DNA from: an uncultured Coriobacteriaceae bacterium | Lineage (GTDB): Bacteria > Actinomycetota > Coriobacteriia > Coriobacteriales > Atopobiaceae | Length of the DNA stretch: 64,000 nucleotides | Assembly (NCBI GenBank): GCA_902793195.1 | Contig: CADBCS010000007.1 | Location: forward strand, 1-64,000 | Direction: 5' to 3' | Shown here: positions 1 through 8,679 of the stretch, piece after piece | Numbering within the stretch: position 1 is the first letter of the stretch | Layout: each line of letters opens with the position of its first letter | The notes under the pieces: generated by a model | The model's database searches: none | Seen by the model: only the letters and a program-made list of their open reading frames with translations | What the model was told of the DNA's origin: nothing | Position numbers and translations under genes: made by a program

Positions 1-2
1 TC

Positions 3-195
3 GCAAAACCCCAGCTCAGCGGCCATGCGCTAAATGCTATTTTTGTAGATGTGAACTCCTGGCTCGCGCTAGAAGTTCACATCTACAATTCTGGGCACTA
101 CCCAAATCACAAAACCCCAGCTCAGGGGCTATATTCCTTATTGGGCTTTTGTAGATGTGAAAGCCGTCCGCGCCCGAGCCAGTTCACATCTACAG
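3..195. repeat. Tandem palindromic element, two units
   Basis: Two units lie in tandem. Each starts with a box reading (G)CAAAACCCCAGCTCA (3-17 and 110-124), followed by about 25 nt and then a hairpin. The first hairpin pairs 43-57 with 74-88 (15 perfect bp, loop 16 nt). The second pairs 150-161 with 183-194 (12 bp). A related copy lies in the opposite orientation at 18802-18920, with the same boxes but a different stem sequence. No T-run follows the stems, so they are not canonical terminators. The element could be a REP/MITE-like intergenic repeat or a structured RNA. Confidence 0.7.
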
Positions 196-420
196 ATCGC
201 GGTGCTCGCCCGCCTCGCAAACGGGGTCGCCACGGCAATCGCGCGGTTCCGCCAGGTGGGCAGCGGCCAATCAGCCCCCTATTACTCGCTCATTGGCATG
301 TGGTGGCACCCATAAGACGAAAAAACCCTGAGACGGGCGCGCGGCGGGCGCGTAGTAAAGGTCGTCAGCAAGCAAGGCAGGGGCCGCAAGGGAGCGCGGC
401 CCGGAAGAAGGGAAAGAGCA
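196..420. other. Intergenic leader, no gene seen
   Basis: This GC-rich stretch separates the palindromic element from the small secreted protein. I see no convincing coding region, RNA gene or clear -35/-10 pair. It must hold the promoter of the downstream gene unless transcription enters from outside the window. Confidence 0.4.
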
Positions 421-840
421 ATGACCAAGACCACCAACACCTCCGTCGCCCGCAAGTCCGTCGTGGCAGGCCTCGCCTGCGCCCTCGCCATCGTCGGCGC
501 CGTGTCCATGGGAGCGCCCAGGCACGCCATCGCCAACGACGGCACCGAGGCCGCCGTGCAGTACGCCGGGCACTACGAGGGTGAGAACGTGACCATCTAC
601 CCTGACACGGGAGGCCCCGTCTACGCCGAGTGGCACATGGTCGGGGGCCAGTGGGCCGCGACGTTCTGGACCTACAACTGGACGCGCGTCTACGCCTACC
701 CCTCCTCGGGCGGCGGCTGGACCTTCTGGGTCAGCGACGGCGGCAACTCCATCCAGGTGGTCCGCACCCCCGACGAGGGAGTCGGCCCCCAGGGCACGGC
801 CAGCCACTGGCGCGAGATCGACGGCATCGCGCGCTACTAG
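421..840 (+). CDS. Small secreted Trp/Tyr-rich protein, unknown function
   Basis: The 139-residue product begins with a Sec signal peptide: basic N-terminus (Arg10, Lys12), hydrophobic segment ending near AIA at about residue 38. The mature part of about 100 residues is rich in Trp and Tyr and has no Cys, so it is probably a small beta-rich extracellular domain. The purine-rich GGAAGAAGGGAAAGAG precedes the ATG. A strong hairpin follows the stop. It stands alone, convergent with the PAP2 gene. I do not recognise the family. A small secreted binding protein or a bacteriocin-like protein are possible, but no motif supports either. Confidence 0.75.
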   Translation: MTKTTNTSVARKSVVAGLACALAIVGAVSMGAPRHAIANDGTEAAVQYAGHYEGENVTIYPDTGGPVYAEWHMVGGQWAATFWTYNWTRVYAYPSSGGGWTFWVSDGGNSIQVVRTPDEGVGPQGTASHWREIDGIARY

Positions 841-872
841 TCAGCCCGCCGCCCGAGGGCGGCGAAGGGACG

Positions 873-914
873 GGGACGGCCCGCGGGCAGGCGCTCGCGG
901 GCCGTCCCTTTTCT
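873..914. terminator. Rho-independent terminator between convergent genes
   Basis: A 13-bp GC-rich stem pairs 873-885 with 896-908 and is followed on the plus strand by a T-rich tract (909-914). It lies between the convergent secreted-protein and PAP2 genes. The T-tract fits termination of the plus-strand gene, and the stem could also serve the minus strand. Confidence 0.8.
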
Positions 915-937
915 CACGTAGTCGGGGGCTTTCGCAC

Positions 938-1903
938 TTAGCGTGGAGTCACGGCATCACTCTTGGAATCACTGCCGAATCGCGTCATCACAAGCGGAAA
1001 GAGAAACACGATGTAGAACATCTGCAGGAAGGACGTTGCTATGGTTCCCGCCGGGCCGAGCAGCGCCGCCTTGACGAGCGGGTTGATCACCAGGGCGATA
1101 ACGTAGTACCCCAGCAGCCCGCCGACCAGTCGCAGGAAGCGCTCCTGCATGGCAATCTCGGTCGAAAACCTCACGAAGCGACGCTCGAGAACCCAGCCCA
1201 GCATGAACGCGCCCATCCACCCCACTGCCTTAAAGGTGTCGTTCGCCATCTTCGAACCATCCACAAGAAGGTTTCCGCCGGCGTCGAAGTCCACAGGATA
1301 CGGTTTGACCGCCGCGTACACGGCGATCGCAATCGTAACAACAACCCCGACGACCGCCACCGGCACGTCCTTTTTTGGGTTCGCCTCCAGCCATTCCAGA
1401 AGCTTTCCCGTTAGGAACATCACCAGCACGCCCACGACGGCCCCCACCAGAATGTCCTGTGGGGTGTGGACGCCCAAGAAGATCCTGCTAAACGCCACCA
1501 GGCAGAGGACAATCCACATGAGCGCCCGAAGGCCGCGCCGCAGTTCGCGTCGGATGGCCAAGCCACCGTACAGCGAGGCCGCGTTCATCGAGTGCCCGCT
1601 CGGAAACGAATAGCCGGTGGCCAACTTCAAGGCCTCCGGTTCCGGAATCATGCGCGCGTCGCGTATCCACGGACGATAGGCACATACCGTTACCTTTAGG
1701 ACGCCGTTCACGATGCGGTTCCCAGACCAGCCCATGAGGAGATAGGTCCCAGTCTGCTTGCCCACACACCAGTAGATCAGTCCCGTGATTACAAGAACCA
1801 CGTTCATCTCGCCAAACCAGGTCATCTTGGACAAGAACTCCGTGAGGCAGCCACCCACACCTTCGCGGAATGCCTGCAGCACGAGCAGAATATCGATGTC
1901 CAT
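938..1903 (-). CDS. PAP2-family membrane phosphatase
   Basis: A 321-residue polytopic membrane protein of the PAP2 (type 2 phosphatidic acid phosphatase) superfamily. All three signature motifs are visible: K70-x6-R77-P78, PSGH at 101-104, and S-R140-x5-H146-x3-D150, which form the phosphate site and the catalytic histidines. Members dephosphorylate phosphatidic acid, undecaprenyl diphosphate or related lipid phosphates at the outer membrane leaflet; the substrate here cannot be told. About five more hydrophobic segments follow the catalytic core, giving a longer C-terminus than minimal PAP2 proteins. The ATG at 1903 has GGGGAAGG about 9 nt upstream and is preferred to the in-frame upstream ATG at 1966, which would add a non-membrane Cys/Gly/Arg-rich stretch. 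Confidence 0.88.
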   Translation of the reverse strand: MDIDILLVLQAFREGVGGCLTEFLSKMTWFGEMNVVLVITGLIYWCVGKQTGTYLLMGWSGNRIVNGVLKVTVCAYRPWIRDARMIPEPEALKLATGYSFPSGHSMNAASLYGGLAIRRELRRGLRALMWIVLCLVAFSRIFLGVHTPQDILVGAVVGVLVMFLTGKLLEWLEANPKKDVPVAVVGVVVTIAIAVYAAVKPYPVDFDAGGNLLVDGSKMANDTFKAVGWMGAFMLGWVLERRFVRFSTEIAMQERFLRLVGGLLGYYVIALVINPLVKAALLGPAGTIATSFLQMFYIVFLFPLVMTRFGSDSKSDAVTPR

Positions 1904-2172
1904 AGCATCTCGCCTTCCCCGGGCAATAGCCCGGCCCGCACAGCTGCCACAGCTGTCTTGACGCATGAGGCCGAGCGACCCAGAACGTGTTAGCGGTTAC
2001 TCACAACGAGGGGTTCTTCCAATAAAGGTACGTCAGGTTTCGTCGTCCCACGCAGCAAATCGGTAAGCGCCCCCCATTCCTGTCCCGGTAACTCATGGCA
2101 CGCGGCCACTATCACGGCGGTGCCCTTCCGATGCACCTCGCCCGACAGCTACCTGCCGTCAAGTCGTCCGGC
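1904..2172. other. Intergenic region between divergent genes
   Basis: No coding region is supported here. A short GC hairpin (CCGGGC at 1919-1924 with GCCCGG at 1929-1934, loop of four) lies in the leader of the minus-strand PAP2 gene. The right end leads into the promoter of the first paralog. Confidence 0.4.
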
Positions 2173-2222
2173 CGTCGTGATATACTCGCGAACAGGCTCA
2201 GCAACCTTGCGGGAGGTGCCCC
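2173..2222 (+). promoter_or_regulatory. Extended -10 promoter and leader, duplicated at 8630
   Basis: TATACT at 2181-2186 is preceded by TG one base upstream (2178-2179), an extended -10 element. No good -35 is visible. The short leader contains GGGAGGTG just ahead of the TTG start at 2223. The whole stretch from the -10 to the start codon is nearly identical at 8630-8679, so promoter, leader and TTG start were duplicated together with the gene. This conservation supports the unusual TTG start in both copies. Confidence 0.65.
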
Positions 2223-2600
2223 TTGGAGGATACGACCGGAGACCTCAGGCAGGCGACGCGCATGGCGCTGTTCCACGGCGGAACGAAGGTCCTGCGCGAG
2301 CCGAGGCGCTTCGTGGGGCTCGTGTCCGACAAGCTTGGAGCCAGCGCGCCCGAGGTGCGCGTCCTCTACCACACCGTCGACATAGGCTACCTGGAGAGGT
2401 TCGCGGACGCAGCGGACGCGGGGACGCCCACGGCGCTGCGCGACGCCGCGGAGCGGGCGGCCGCGCAGCTCGAGGACGAGCTCGCCATGAGGACCGACGC
2501 CGCGCGGTCCATCTCGCTCGCCATTGCGCTCGCCGTCTCCGACTTCCTCGGGATCGACGCCCCGTCCATGCCCCCCGGCTGGGAGGGCGGGGAGAATCGG
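2173..2600 (+). repeat. Long direct repeat, copy 1 (paralog 5' ends)
   Basis: Promoter, leader and the first 370 nt of coding sequence match 8630-9057 without obvious gaps at an offset of 6457 bases. The two copies flank the 1494-residue beta-helix gene, so homologous recombination between them would delete that gene and fuse the paralogs. Confidence 0.75.
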
Positions 2601-3731
2601 CGCCGCAAGGAGGAGGAAGAGTCACGGCGCAAAGCCGAGGAGGATCGGCGCCGCAAGGAGGACGAAGCGCGGATTCGGGCCGAGGAGGAGACCCGCCGCA
2701 AGGTCGAGCAGGCGCCGAGCGTCGAGCTCGCGACCGTCTCCGGCATGGACCCGACCTACGCCTACACGGGCCGTCCCATCGAGCCCGAGCCGAGGGTGGA
2801 GTGCCAAGGGCGCGTCCTGGCGAGGGGCACGGACTACCTGCTCCAGTACCACGACAACGTCGGCAGCGAGTCCGGGACCACGCAGGGATCCGTCCTCATC
2901 GTCGGCATCGGGGGGTACAAAGGTTCCAAGCTCGTCACGTTCGACATAGTGGCAAAAAGCAGCCGCAAGCCTGCCATCTTGGCCGCTGTGGCGGCGATCG
3001 TCGTCGTAGTTATTCTGGTGGTCGCCTTCTGCACACCAAAGGTAATCGTAGATCCGCCGTCCGAGCCGCCCGACAACAGCAGCCAACCTGCCGATGCGAA
3101 AACGGAGGCCAAAGACCTCGAGGCGGACGACCTAGAGGTCCCGCAATTGTCTTTGGGGCTCGACCAGCACGAGACGCAACAAGTCTCGTGGGGACCAACC
3201 ATCGGATTCAAGGTTGGCGACCGCGGTTTTAATATCTCGGACAAGTCGGGGTTCTGGATTGCGACGCTATATCTGGATGACGACCATACCTACAACAGCG
3301 TTAAACCAAAGGCGGACGAGACGGACATGTATATACCCCTAGCGCTCGGATCCATCCATATAGAGAGTCCAAGAATCACCCTTTGGAATCGTAACGAGGT
3401 TACGGGCAAAACCGAAAGCAGCTGGAAAGAGGAGCAGCAAAAGCGATCGGGCTGGGAGCATTACTCACATTTCAATCAGAGACAGCTTGCCTCTCAGGAC
3501 GTCTCGGGAAAGACGCTGCACGTGTACGTTGCCACGTGTCAGTATCACCCCAGCGTAGGCGGCGAAGACGATGGCACATACATATCGGATTACTATGCCG
3601 TGCTTGAGACCGACGACAATCTCCTCGTAATCGAAATTGGCATCGTCAACGATGTGGAGCAGCTGCAATACGTCGATGGGGAGAGCTTGTTTAGAGACTT
3701 CCTCGACGGCATGACCCTAACGGGGCTCTGA
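2223..3731 (+). CDS. Modular membrane protein, paralog A, unknown extracytoplasmic domain
   Basis: A 502-residue protein without signal peptide. Residues 1-120 form a helical domain with the pattern EPRR...LVSDKLG...E-RVLYH...L...A...AIALAVSDFLG. It resembles, by eye, a small domain found at the ends of many bacterial multidomain proteins. A charged Arg/Glu coiled coil follows (about 125-162), then an MBG/Ig-like domain (about 165-245; YTGRPIEPEPRV, GTDYLLQYHDN). One membrane helix spans about 250-270. The extracytoplasmic part of about 230 residues is not recognised and is less GC-rich. Basic residues before the helix predict N-in topology, which puts the Ig-like domain in the cytoplasm; this is odd. 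The TTG start has GGGAGGTG upstream and is conserved in the paralog at 8680. Confidence 0.8.
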   Translation: MEDTTGDLRQATRMALFHGGTKVLREPRRFVGLVSDKLGASAPEVRVLYHTVDIGYLERFADAADAGTPTALRDAAERAAAQLEDELAMRTDAARSISLAIALAVSDFLGIDAPSMPPGWEGGENRRRKEEEESRRKAEEDRRRKEDEARIRAEEETRRKVEQAPSVELATVSGMDPTYAYTGRPIEPEPRVECQGRVLARGTDYLLQYHDNVGSESGTTQGSVLIVGIGGYKGSKLVTFDIVAKSSRKPAILAAVAAIVVVVILVVAFCTPKVIVDPPSEPPDNSSQPADAKTEAKDLEADDLEVPQLSLGLDQHETQQVSWGPTIGFKVGDRGFNISDKSGFWIATLYLDDDHTYNSVKPKADETDMYIPLALGSIHIESPRITLWNRNEVTGKTESSWKEEQQKRSGWEHYSHFNQRQLASQDVSGKTLHVYVATCQYHPSVGGEDDGTYISDYYAVLETDDNLLVIEIGIVNDVEQLQYVDGESLFRDFLDGMTLTGL

Positions 3732-4009
3732 TACCCAACTTGGGTTTGGCGGCGGTCATGCTCAGCGTAGAGAGGTCTGGCGCCGATGTATTGACCTATT
3801 GTATTCAATAATACTATGAGATGCATTTCTAACAATGCAAATTACTACTTATTTACATCTCCTGCCGCTCACGGCCTAATTCTGCACGGCCCTCAATGCC
3901 CATTTCTAACATTAGCGTAAATTTACAACTATCTATGGTCCATTGATTCGGACCGCATCGGCATGCGTGTTGCACGGGATGGGCGACACCAACGGCAGAG
4001 AGGAGCACT
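3732..4009. other. AT-rich intergenic region with possible promoter
   Basis: This stretch is markedly AT-rich for the window, especially 3785-3930. TTGACC at 3791-3796 is a good -35 match, but the nearest -10-like hexamer (TACTAT, 3812-3817) is only 15 bases away. It presumably holds the promoter of the beta-helix gene, which starts at 4010 behind GAGAGGAG. No small gene is seen. Confidence 0.35.
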
Positions 4010-7000
4010 ATGAAAACACAGGTTAAACGATGGACGAGAGGGGCAATGGCGTTCCTTCTCTCTCTGCTGGTCGTCGGAGGGGGGTTTTTCGTAACCACCC
4101 TGGCGTTTGCTGATGACGTGGAAGTCACCGGCGGAGAAGTCGTCGACGGCGAAGTCGCCAACATCGGGGCGCAAAGCGATTTGGGCCCGATTGCGAAGGT
4201 TACCACTGGTAGTACGAACACAGAGTACTATGACCTCAAAATGGCACTGGAGGACTGGGAAGGGGCAACGAGCAACTCGACGCTCTTCGTAATGCGCGAG
4301 GTTACGGACACGGACCTTTCCGGCATCAAGTCACCCGATGGCGTAATAACCATTCCGTTCGACAACTATGCAAGCGGCGTAAGGAAGATGCTCGACTTGA
4401 ACGGCAACGAGCTTAACGCTTCGATAGTGGTGCAGACGCACTGCTCGAGTACCGCCAACACTGAAGGCTATAGCCCCCTCGAGTTCGTGCTCAGCAGCGG
4501 CACGCTCACGGGGAGCCTGCAGGTAATGAATGGCGGTGCGGGAATCCACGACTACCGCGGCGGTGGCGTCAACGTCTCCCTGGCAGGCGGGGCAAACGTC
4601 AATGGCGGCGTTCTTATTCCGGAAACCACCTATTATTGGGACGATGGGTATCTAGGCTTTACAAACAGCCTGGTCATGACGTCGGACTGCGGCACCGTCG
4701 GTGGCGTGTACATAGGCAAGAAGAGCACCTTCACCATGCACGGCGGCACCATCACGAATGGCGAGGACGGAAAGATCACCGAGCTTGAGGGCCGCGGCGT
4801 GTACTTGGGCCAAAACGCAGCCTTCACGATGACGGACGGCGCCATCACCGGAAACAAAGCGACTGACGACGGCGGCGGCGTGTACGCAGAGGGGCCATTT
4901 AAGAACGCAGACACGGACCCAGTTGAGAACGTCTTTACCATGACCGGTGGCACTATCAGCGACAACAGCACCGATGGCGCAGGTGGCGGCGTTTACGTTC
5001 AGGGCTATAGGAGCAGTGACGGCACTTATTCCGCCACGGGCAAGCTCAGCATCACAAACGGCGAAATCTGCAACAACAGCGCCAATGACGGCGGCGGCGT
5101 GTACGTTGCCGCTAATGGTACCTTCAGCATGGACGGCGGCACCATCAGCAACAACAGCGCCGCGTTCCGTGGCGGCGGCGTGTACGTTCAGGGCTATAGG
5201 AGCAGTGACGGCATTTATTCCGCCACGGGCATACTCGGCATCAAAAACGGCGAAATCTGCAACAACAGCGCCGCGCTCGGTGGCGGCGGCGTGTTCGTCG
5301 GCCCGTGGGGCAACTTCACCATGCGCGACAGCTCCATCAGCGGAAACACCGCTGCTCCCGCCAGTGAGAGTGGCTCAGCCTACTACGGCGGCGGCGGCGT
5401 GTACGTTGCCGCTAATGGCTCCGCTATCATGCTAAGAGATACCATCGGCGGCGAGGACGACGAGGGCCAAAGCCTCGGCAACCAGGCCACAAACGGCGGC
5501 GGTATTTACATAGCAAAACAGGGCAAAGTCTACATGGGCGACGGTACCATCAGCAACAACGTTGCAACCGGCAACGGCGGCGGCGTGTATGTGCAAGGTG
5601 AAAACTATGACTCAACCCGTGATTATTCAACGGCCTTCGAGATGGTAAGTAGCGCCATCACGAAGAATGAGGCCACCGGCAACGGCGGTGGCGTGTGGTT
5701 CAGCGGTGGCGCAAAGCATGACAATCAATACTACGGCAAGTTCATCATGGGACCTGGCACCATCAGCGACAACACCGCAGCCAACGGCGGCGGCGTGTAC
5801 GTGGCCGGCGGTCAGTTTGTTCTGAAGGAAAGTACCGAAAGCATCATTAGCGGCAACAAGGCCAATGCGGCTTCGGCCAATGCGGCTTCGGCCAACGCAC
5901 TTACCGGTCAGGAAGAGCCGTCTGCAACCGATGGCAACGGCGGCGGCGTGTATATAGCTGGTGCCGCGAACGCAGAGGCTACCGGTGGCGAACTCTACAT
6001 GGATGGTGCGGGCACCATTAGCAGCAACACCGCTACCACCAACGGCGGCGGCGTGTACGTAGCCGGCGGCGAGGCTGACAACGCGCCTGGCGGCCTGTTC
6101 GTCATGAAGGGCACCATTGGTGGCACCACCACCGACGCAGACGGCAAGACGCAAAGCGCCGGCAACACCGCGACCGACGGCGGCGGCGTGTACGTGGCCG
6201 GCGGCGCGACCTCCGAGGCGAACGGTGGTAGGTTCGCCATGGGCGCAAATGGCGACACCATCAGCAACAACACCGCCACGGGCAACGGCGGCGGCGTGTA
6301 TTTGGCCGATGGCGCAACTGACAGTGCACTCACCAAGTGTGGCGGTTGGCTCACCATGAGCGCGGGCACCATTACCAGCAACACCGCCACCACCAAGGGC
6401 GGCGGCGTGTATGTTGCCAAAGACAAGACGCTCATAATCTGGGGAGCGCTGAACATTACCGAGAATACGACTAATGAAAAAGCGAACAACGTCCATCTGT
6501 ATCAGGCTCAACCCAACACAGAAAACCGGATGAAAGTCGAAGGTAATCTGCTGAATGGCTCGAAGATTGGCGTGACGACCGATGTTCTGCCGACGCCGGG
6601 GAGCGAGGATAGCGCGAAGATCAAGATCACAGAAGGCTATGGCGCAGAACCCAATCAATCGGTCGACCCCGCCACGTACTTCACCAGCGACGTGGAGGCC
6701 AGCGAGGACGGCACCCAGAAGTACTTCGTGTGCTGGTATCGTGGCCACGCTGGTGCTGAGGGCAATATGGAGGCCACCCTCCAGGTGCACGTGCACAACT
6801 GGACGTATACCGCAAATGACGCCACCCTCACCGCGACCTGCGACGCGACGGGCGCACAGGCGATACACGGCGCCTGCGTAAAGGACCCCGAACAGGGCCA
6901 GGACGTCGTCACCCTCACCCGCACGCTGAGCGTCCCCGCAGCTACCAAGACCTACGACGGCAAGGCAGTCACCGCCACCCTATCCGAGGAGAAGCTGTGG

Positions 7001-8494
7001 ACGGAGACTGACGGCCTCATCGAGCCCGAGATCTCGTACTACAAGGAAGGCAAGACCAATCCGCTCCCCGGCGCCCCCAAGGATGCGGGCAGCTATGTCG
7101 CGAAGGCCACGGTCAAGCAGGAGGGCAAGGAAGACGTCGTCGCCCAAGCGTCCTTCTCCATCACCCCGCTCGAGGCCAAGCTCAACTGGACCACCACCCT
7201 CACGTACAACGGCAAGGAGCAGCAGCCCCCCGTCACCGTCTCCAACCTCGTTAAGGGCGACTCGTGCAGCGTGACCGTCGACGGCAAGGGGACCACGGTC
7301 GGATCGTACCAGGCCACGGCCACGGCGCTCTCCAACGCGAACTACGTGCTCCCGGACGAGAAGACCACCCAGTTCACCATCGCGCCGCTCGAGGCCAAGC
7401 TCGCCTGGACAAACACCAGCTTCGTCTACGACGCCAAGGGACACATGCCCACGGCGACCGTCTCCAACCTCGTGAACGGCGACATCTGCATCGTGACCGT
7501 CACGGGTGAGCAGACCAAGGCCGGCACGCACAAGGCCACGGCCACGAAGCTCTCCAACGAGAACTACAAGCTCCCCGCCAACCCGACCACCCAGTTCACC
7601 ATCGCCAGCTCCACCGTCACGTACACCGCGCACGTGCAGACCTACGGCAACAGGGGTCCCGTAACCAGCGGCCCGGTCGGCACCATCGGCAAGGGCAAGC
7701 GCCTCGAGTCCCTCACGGCCAAGCTCTCTAAGGGCACCATCGAGTACCGCAGCCACGTGCAGGGCAAGGGCTGGGAGAAGAATTGGGCCAAGGACGGAGG
7801 CGTCTCCGGCACCGTACACGAGTCCAGGCGCGTCGAGGCCATCCAGATGAAGATCTCGGACGCCGAGGGCCAGCACGTGTGGTACCGCGTCCACAGCCAG
7901 TCCTACGGCTGGCTCGGCTGGGCCAAGGACGGTGAGCCCGCCGGCACCGCCGGGCAGTCCAAGCGCATCGAGGCCTACGAGATCGTTATACTGCCCGACG
8001 GCCAGACGCCCAAGGGTTACAACGCTGCCAAGGCCGCGTTCGTCTCCGTCCCGGCCGGCAAGGCCCACGTGCAGGGCCTCGGGTGGGTGAACCGTTCCGG
8101 CACCTCCTTCGGCACGACCGGCAGCAGCCGTCGCATTGAGGCCTTCGGCCTCAAGCTCTCCGGCCTGCCCTGGAGCGGCAAGATCGTCTACCAGTCGCAC
8201 GTGCAGGGCATCGGCTGGCAGAGCAAGAAGGCCGACGGCGCGCTGTCCGGCACCACCGGCAAGAGCAAGCGCGTGGAGGCCGTGAGGATAAGCCTCGAGG
8301 GCGAGGCAGCCAAGCACCTCAGCGTGTGGTACCGCGTCCACAGCCAGACCTACGGCTGGCTCGGCTGGACCAAGGACGGCGCGAACGCCGGCACCGCCGG
8401 GCTCTCCAAGCGCGTGGAGGCCATTGAGGTGGTCATTCTGCCCAACACGGCGGCGGCGCCTGGCTCCACCGCAAGAGCGTTCCGCACCAAGTAG
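4010..8494 (+). CDS. Secreted beta-helix / MBG / ChW-repeat surface protein
   Basis: A 1494-residue exported protein. Residues 1-34 are a signal peptide ending in AFA. Residues 230-860 are about 20 imperfect repeats built on GGGVYV...(S/T)MxxGTIS-NxA, as in right-handed parallel beta-helix surface proteins. About residues 970-1200 hold three MBG-like domains (first YDGKAVTATL; two near-identical units beginning LEAKL). Residues 1203-1494 carry six ChW repeats (HVQ..GW...DG..GT.G.SKR-EA), known from clostridial cell-surface proteins. No LPXTG signal or C-terminal membrane anchor is present, so retention would have to be non-covalent, perhaps by the ChW repeats. Adhesion or ligand binding is inferred from the folds. 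GAGAGGAG precedes the ATG. It lies between the two module-swapped paralogs. Confidence 0.87.
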   Translation: MKTQVKRWTRGAMAFLLSLLVVGGGFFVTTLAFADDVEVTGGEVVDGEVANIGAQSDLGPIAKVTTGSTNTEYYDLKMALEDWEGATSNSTLFVMREVTDTDLSGIKSPDGVITIPFDNYASGVRKMLDLNGNELNASIVVQTHCSSTANTEGYSPLEFVLSSGTLTGSLQVMNGGAGIHDYRGGGVNVSLAGGANVNGGVLIPETTYYWDDGYLGFTNSLVMTSDCGTVGGVYIGKKSTFTMHGGTITNGEDGKITELEGRGVYLGQNAAFTMTDGAITGNKATDDGGGVYAEGPFKNADTDPVENVFTMTGGTISDNSTDGAGGGVYVQGYRSSDGTYSATGKLSITNGEICNNSANDGGGVYVAANGTFSMDGGTISNNSAAFRGGGVYVQGYRSSDGIYSATGILGIKNGEICNNSAALGGGGVFVGPWGNFTMRDSSISGNTAAPASESGSAYYGGGGVYVAANGSAIMLRDTIGGEDDEGQSLGNQATNGGGIYIAKQGKVYMGDGTISNNVATGNGGGVYVQGENYDSTRDYSTAFEMVSSAITKNEATGNGGGVWFSGGAKHDNQYYGKFIMGPGTISDNTAANGGGVYVAGGQFVLKESTESIISGNKANAASANAASANALTGQEEPSATDGNGGGVYIAGAANAEATGGELYMDGAGTISSNTATTNGGGVYVAGGEADNAPGGLFVMKGTIGGTTTDADGKTQSAGNTATDGGGVYVAGGATSEANGGRFAMGANGDTISNNTATGNGGGVYLADGATDSALTKCGGWLTMSAGTITSNTATTKGGGVYVAKDKTLIIWGALNITENTTNEKANNVHLYQAQPNTENRMKVEGNLLNGSKIGVTTDVLPTPGSEDSAKIKITEGYGAEPNQSVDPATYFTSDVEASEDGTQKYFVCWYRGHAGAEGNMEATLQVHVHNWTYTANDATLTATCDATGAQAIHGACVKDPEQGQDVVTLTRTLSVPAATKTYDGKAVTATLSEEKLWTETDGLIEPEISYYKEGKTNPLPGAPKDAGSYVAKATVKQEGKEDVVAQASFSITPLEAKLNWTTTLTYNGKEQQPPVTVSNLVKGDSCSVTVDGKGTTVGSYQATATALSNANYVLPDEKTTQFTIAPLEAKLAWTNTSFVYDAKGHMPTATVSNLVNGDICIVTVTGEQTKAGTHKATATKLSNENYKLPANPTTQFTIASSTVTYTAHVQTYGNRGPVTSGPVGTIGKGKRLESLTAKLSKGTIEYRSHVQGKGWEKNWAKDGGVSGTVHESRRVEAIQMKISDAEGQHVWYRVHSQSYGWLGWAKDGEPAGTAGQSKRIEAYEIVILPDGQTPKGYNAAKAAFVSVPAGKAHVQGLGWVNRSGTSFGTTGSSRRIEAFGLKLSGLPWSGKIVYQSHVQGIGWQSKKADGALSGTTGKSKRVEAVRISLEGEAAKHLSVWYRVHSQTYGWLGWTKDGANAGTAGLSKRVEAIEVVILPNTAAAPGSTARAFRTK
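4720..6420 (+). repeat. Beta-helix coding repeats
   Basis: Imperfect repeats recur around the core GGCGGCGGCGTGTACGT, each coding one or more rungs of the beta-helix. Two longer blocks around 4985-5100 and 5170-5280 are nearly identical (GGVYVQGYRSSDG units). Such an array is prone to rung gain or loss by recombination. Confidence 0.75.
7612..8460 (+). repeat. Six ChW repeats
   Basis: Six units of about 45 residues follow the consensus HVQ/HSQ..GW...DG..AGT.G.SKR-EA-.I. Units 3 and 6 (both YRVHSQ-YGWLGW) are closest to each other, and units 2 and 5 also resemble each other, suggesting duplication of a block. Confidence 0.75.
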
Positions 8495-8539
8495 GACGCG
8501 AGCACCCGGTCGCCAAAGACCGAGCACATGGGCTTTCAG

Positions 8540-8571
8540 GGCGGGGTCCGTCAGCAATGACGGGCCCCGCC
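8540..8571 (+). terminator. GC-rich hairpin after the beta-helix gene
   Basis: A 14-bp stem (8540-8553 with 8558-8571) with a GCAA tetraloop lies 46 nt beyond the stop codon. There is no T-run after it. It is a strong RNA hairpin and probably a terminator or 3' stabiliser. Confidence 0.6.
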
Positions 8572-8629
8572 CCAGCATACGGGCTCAGGCGGCCGCGCTC
8601 GGCAACGCCCCCGACGGGGCGCCCGGGAC

Positions 8630-8679
8630 CGTCGTGGTATACTCGCGAACAGGCTCAGCAACCTTGAGGGAGGTGCCCC
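8630..8679 (+). promoter_or_regulatory. Extended -10 promoter and leader, second copy
   Basis: TATACT at 8638-8643 is preceded by TG (8635-8636), followed by the same leader and GGGAGGTG as at 2173-2222. The two paralogs are therefore likely to be expressed under the same control. Confidence 0.65.

Noticed and set aside
421-840. Lactococcin-972-like bacteriocin
   Set aside because: Small size and aromatic content fit loosely, but the family's motifs and immunity/transport genes are absent.
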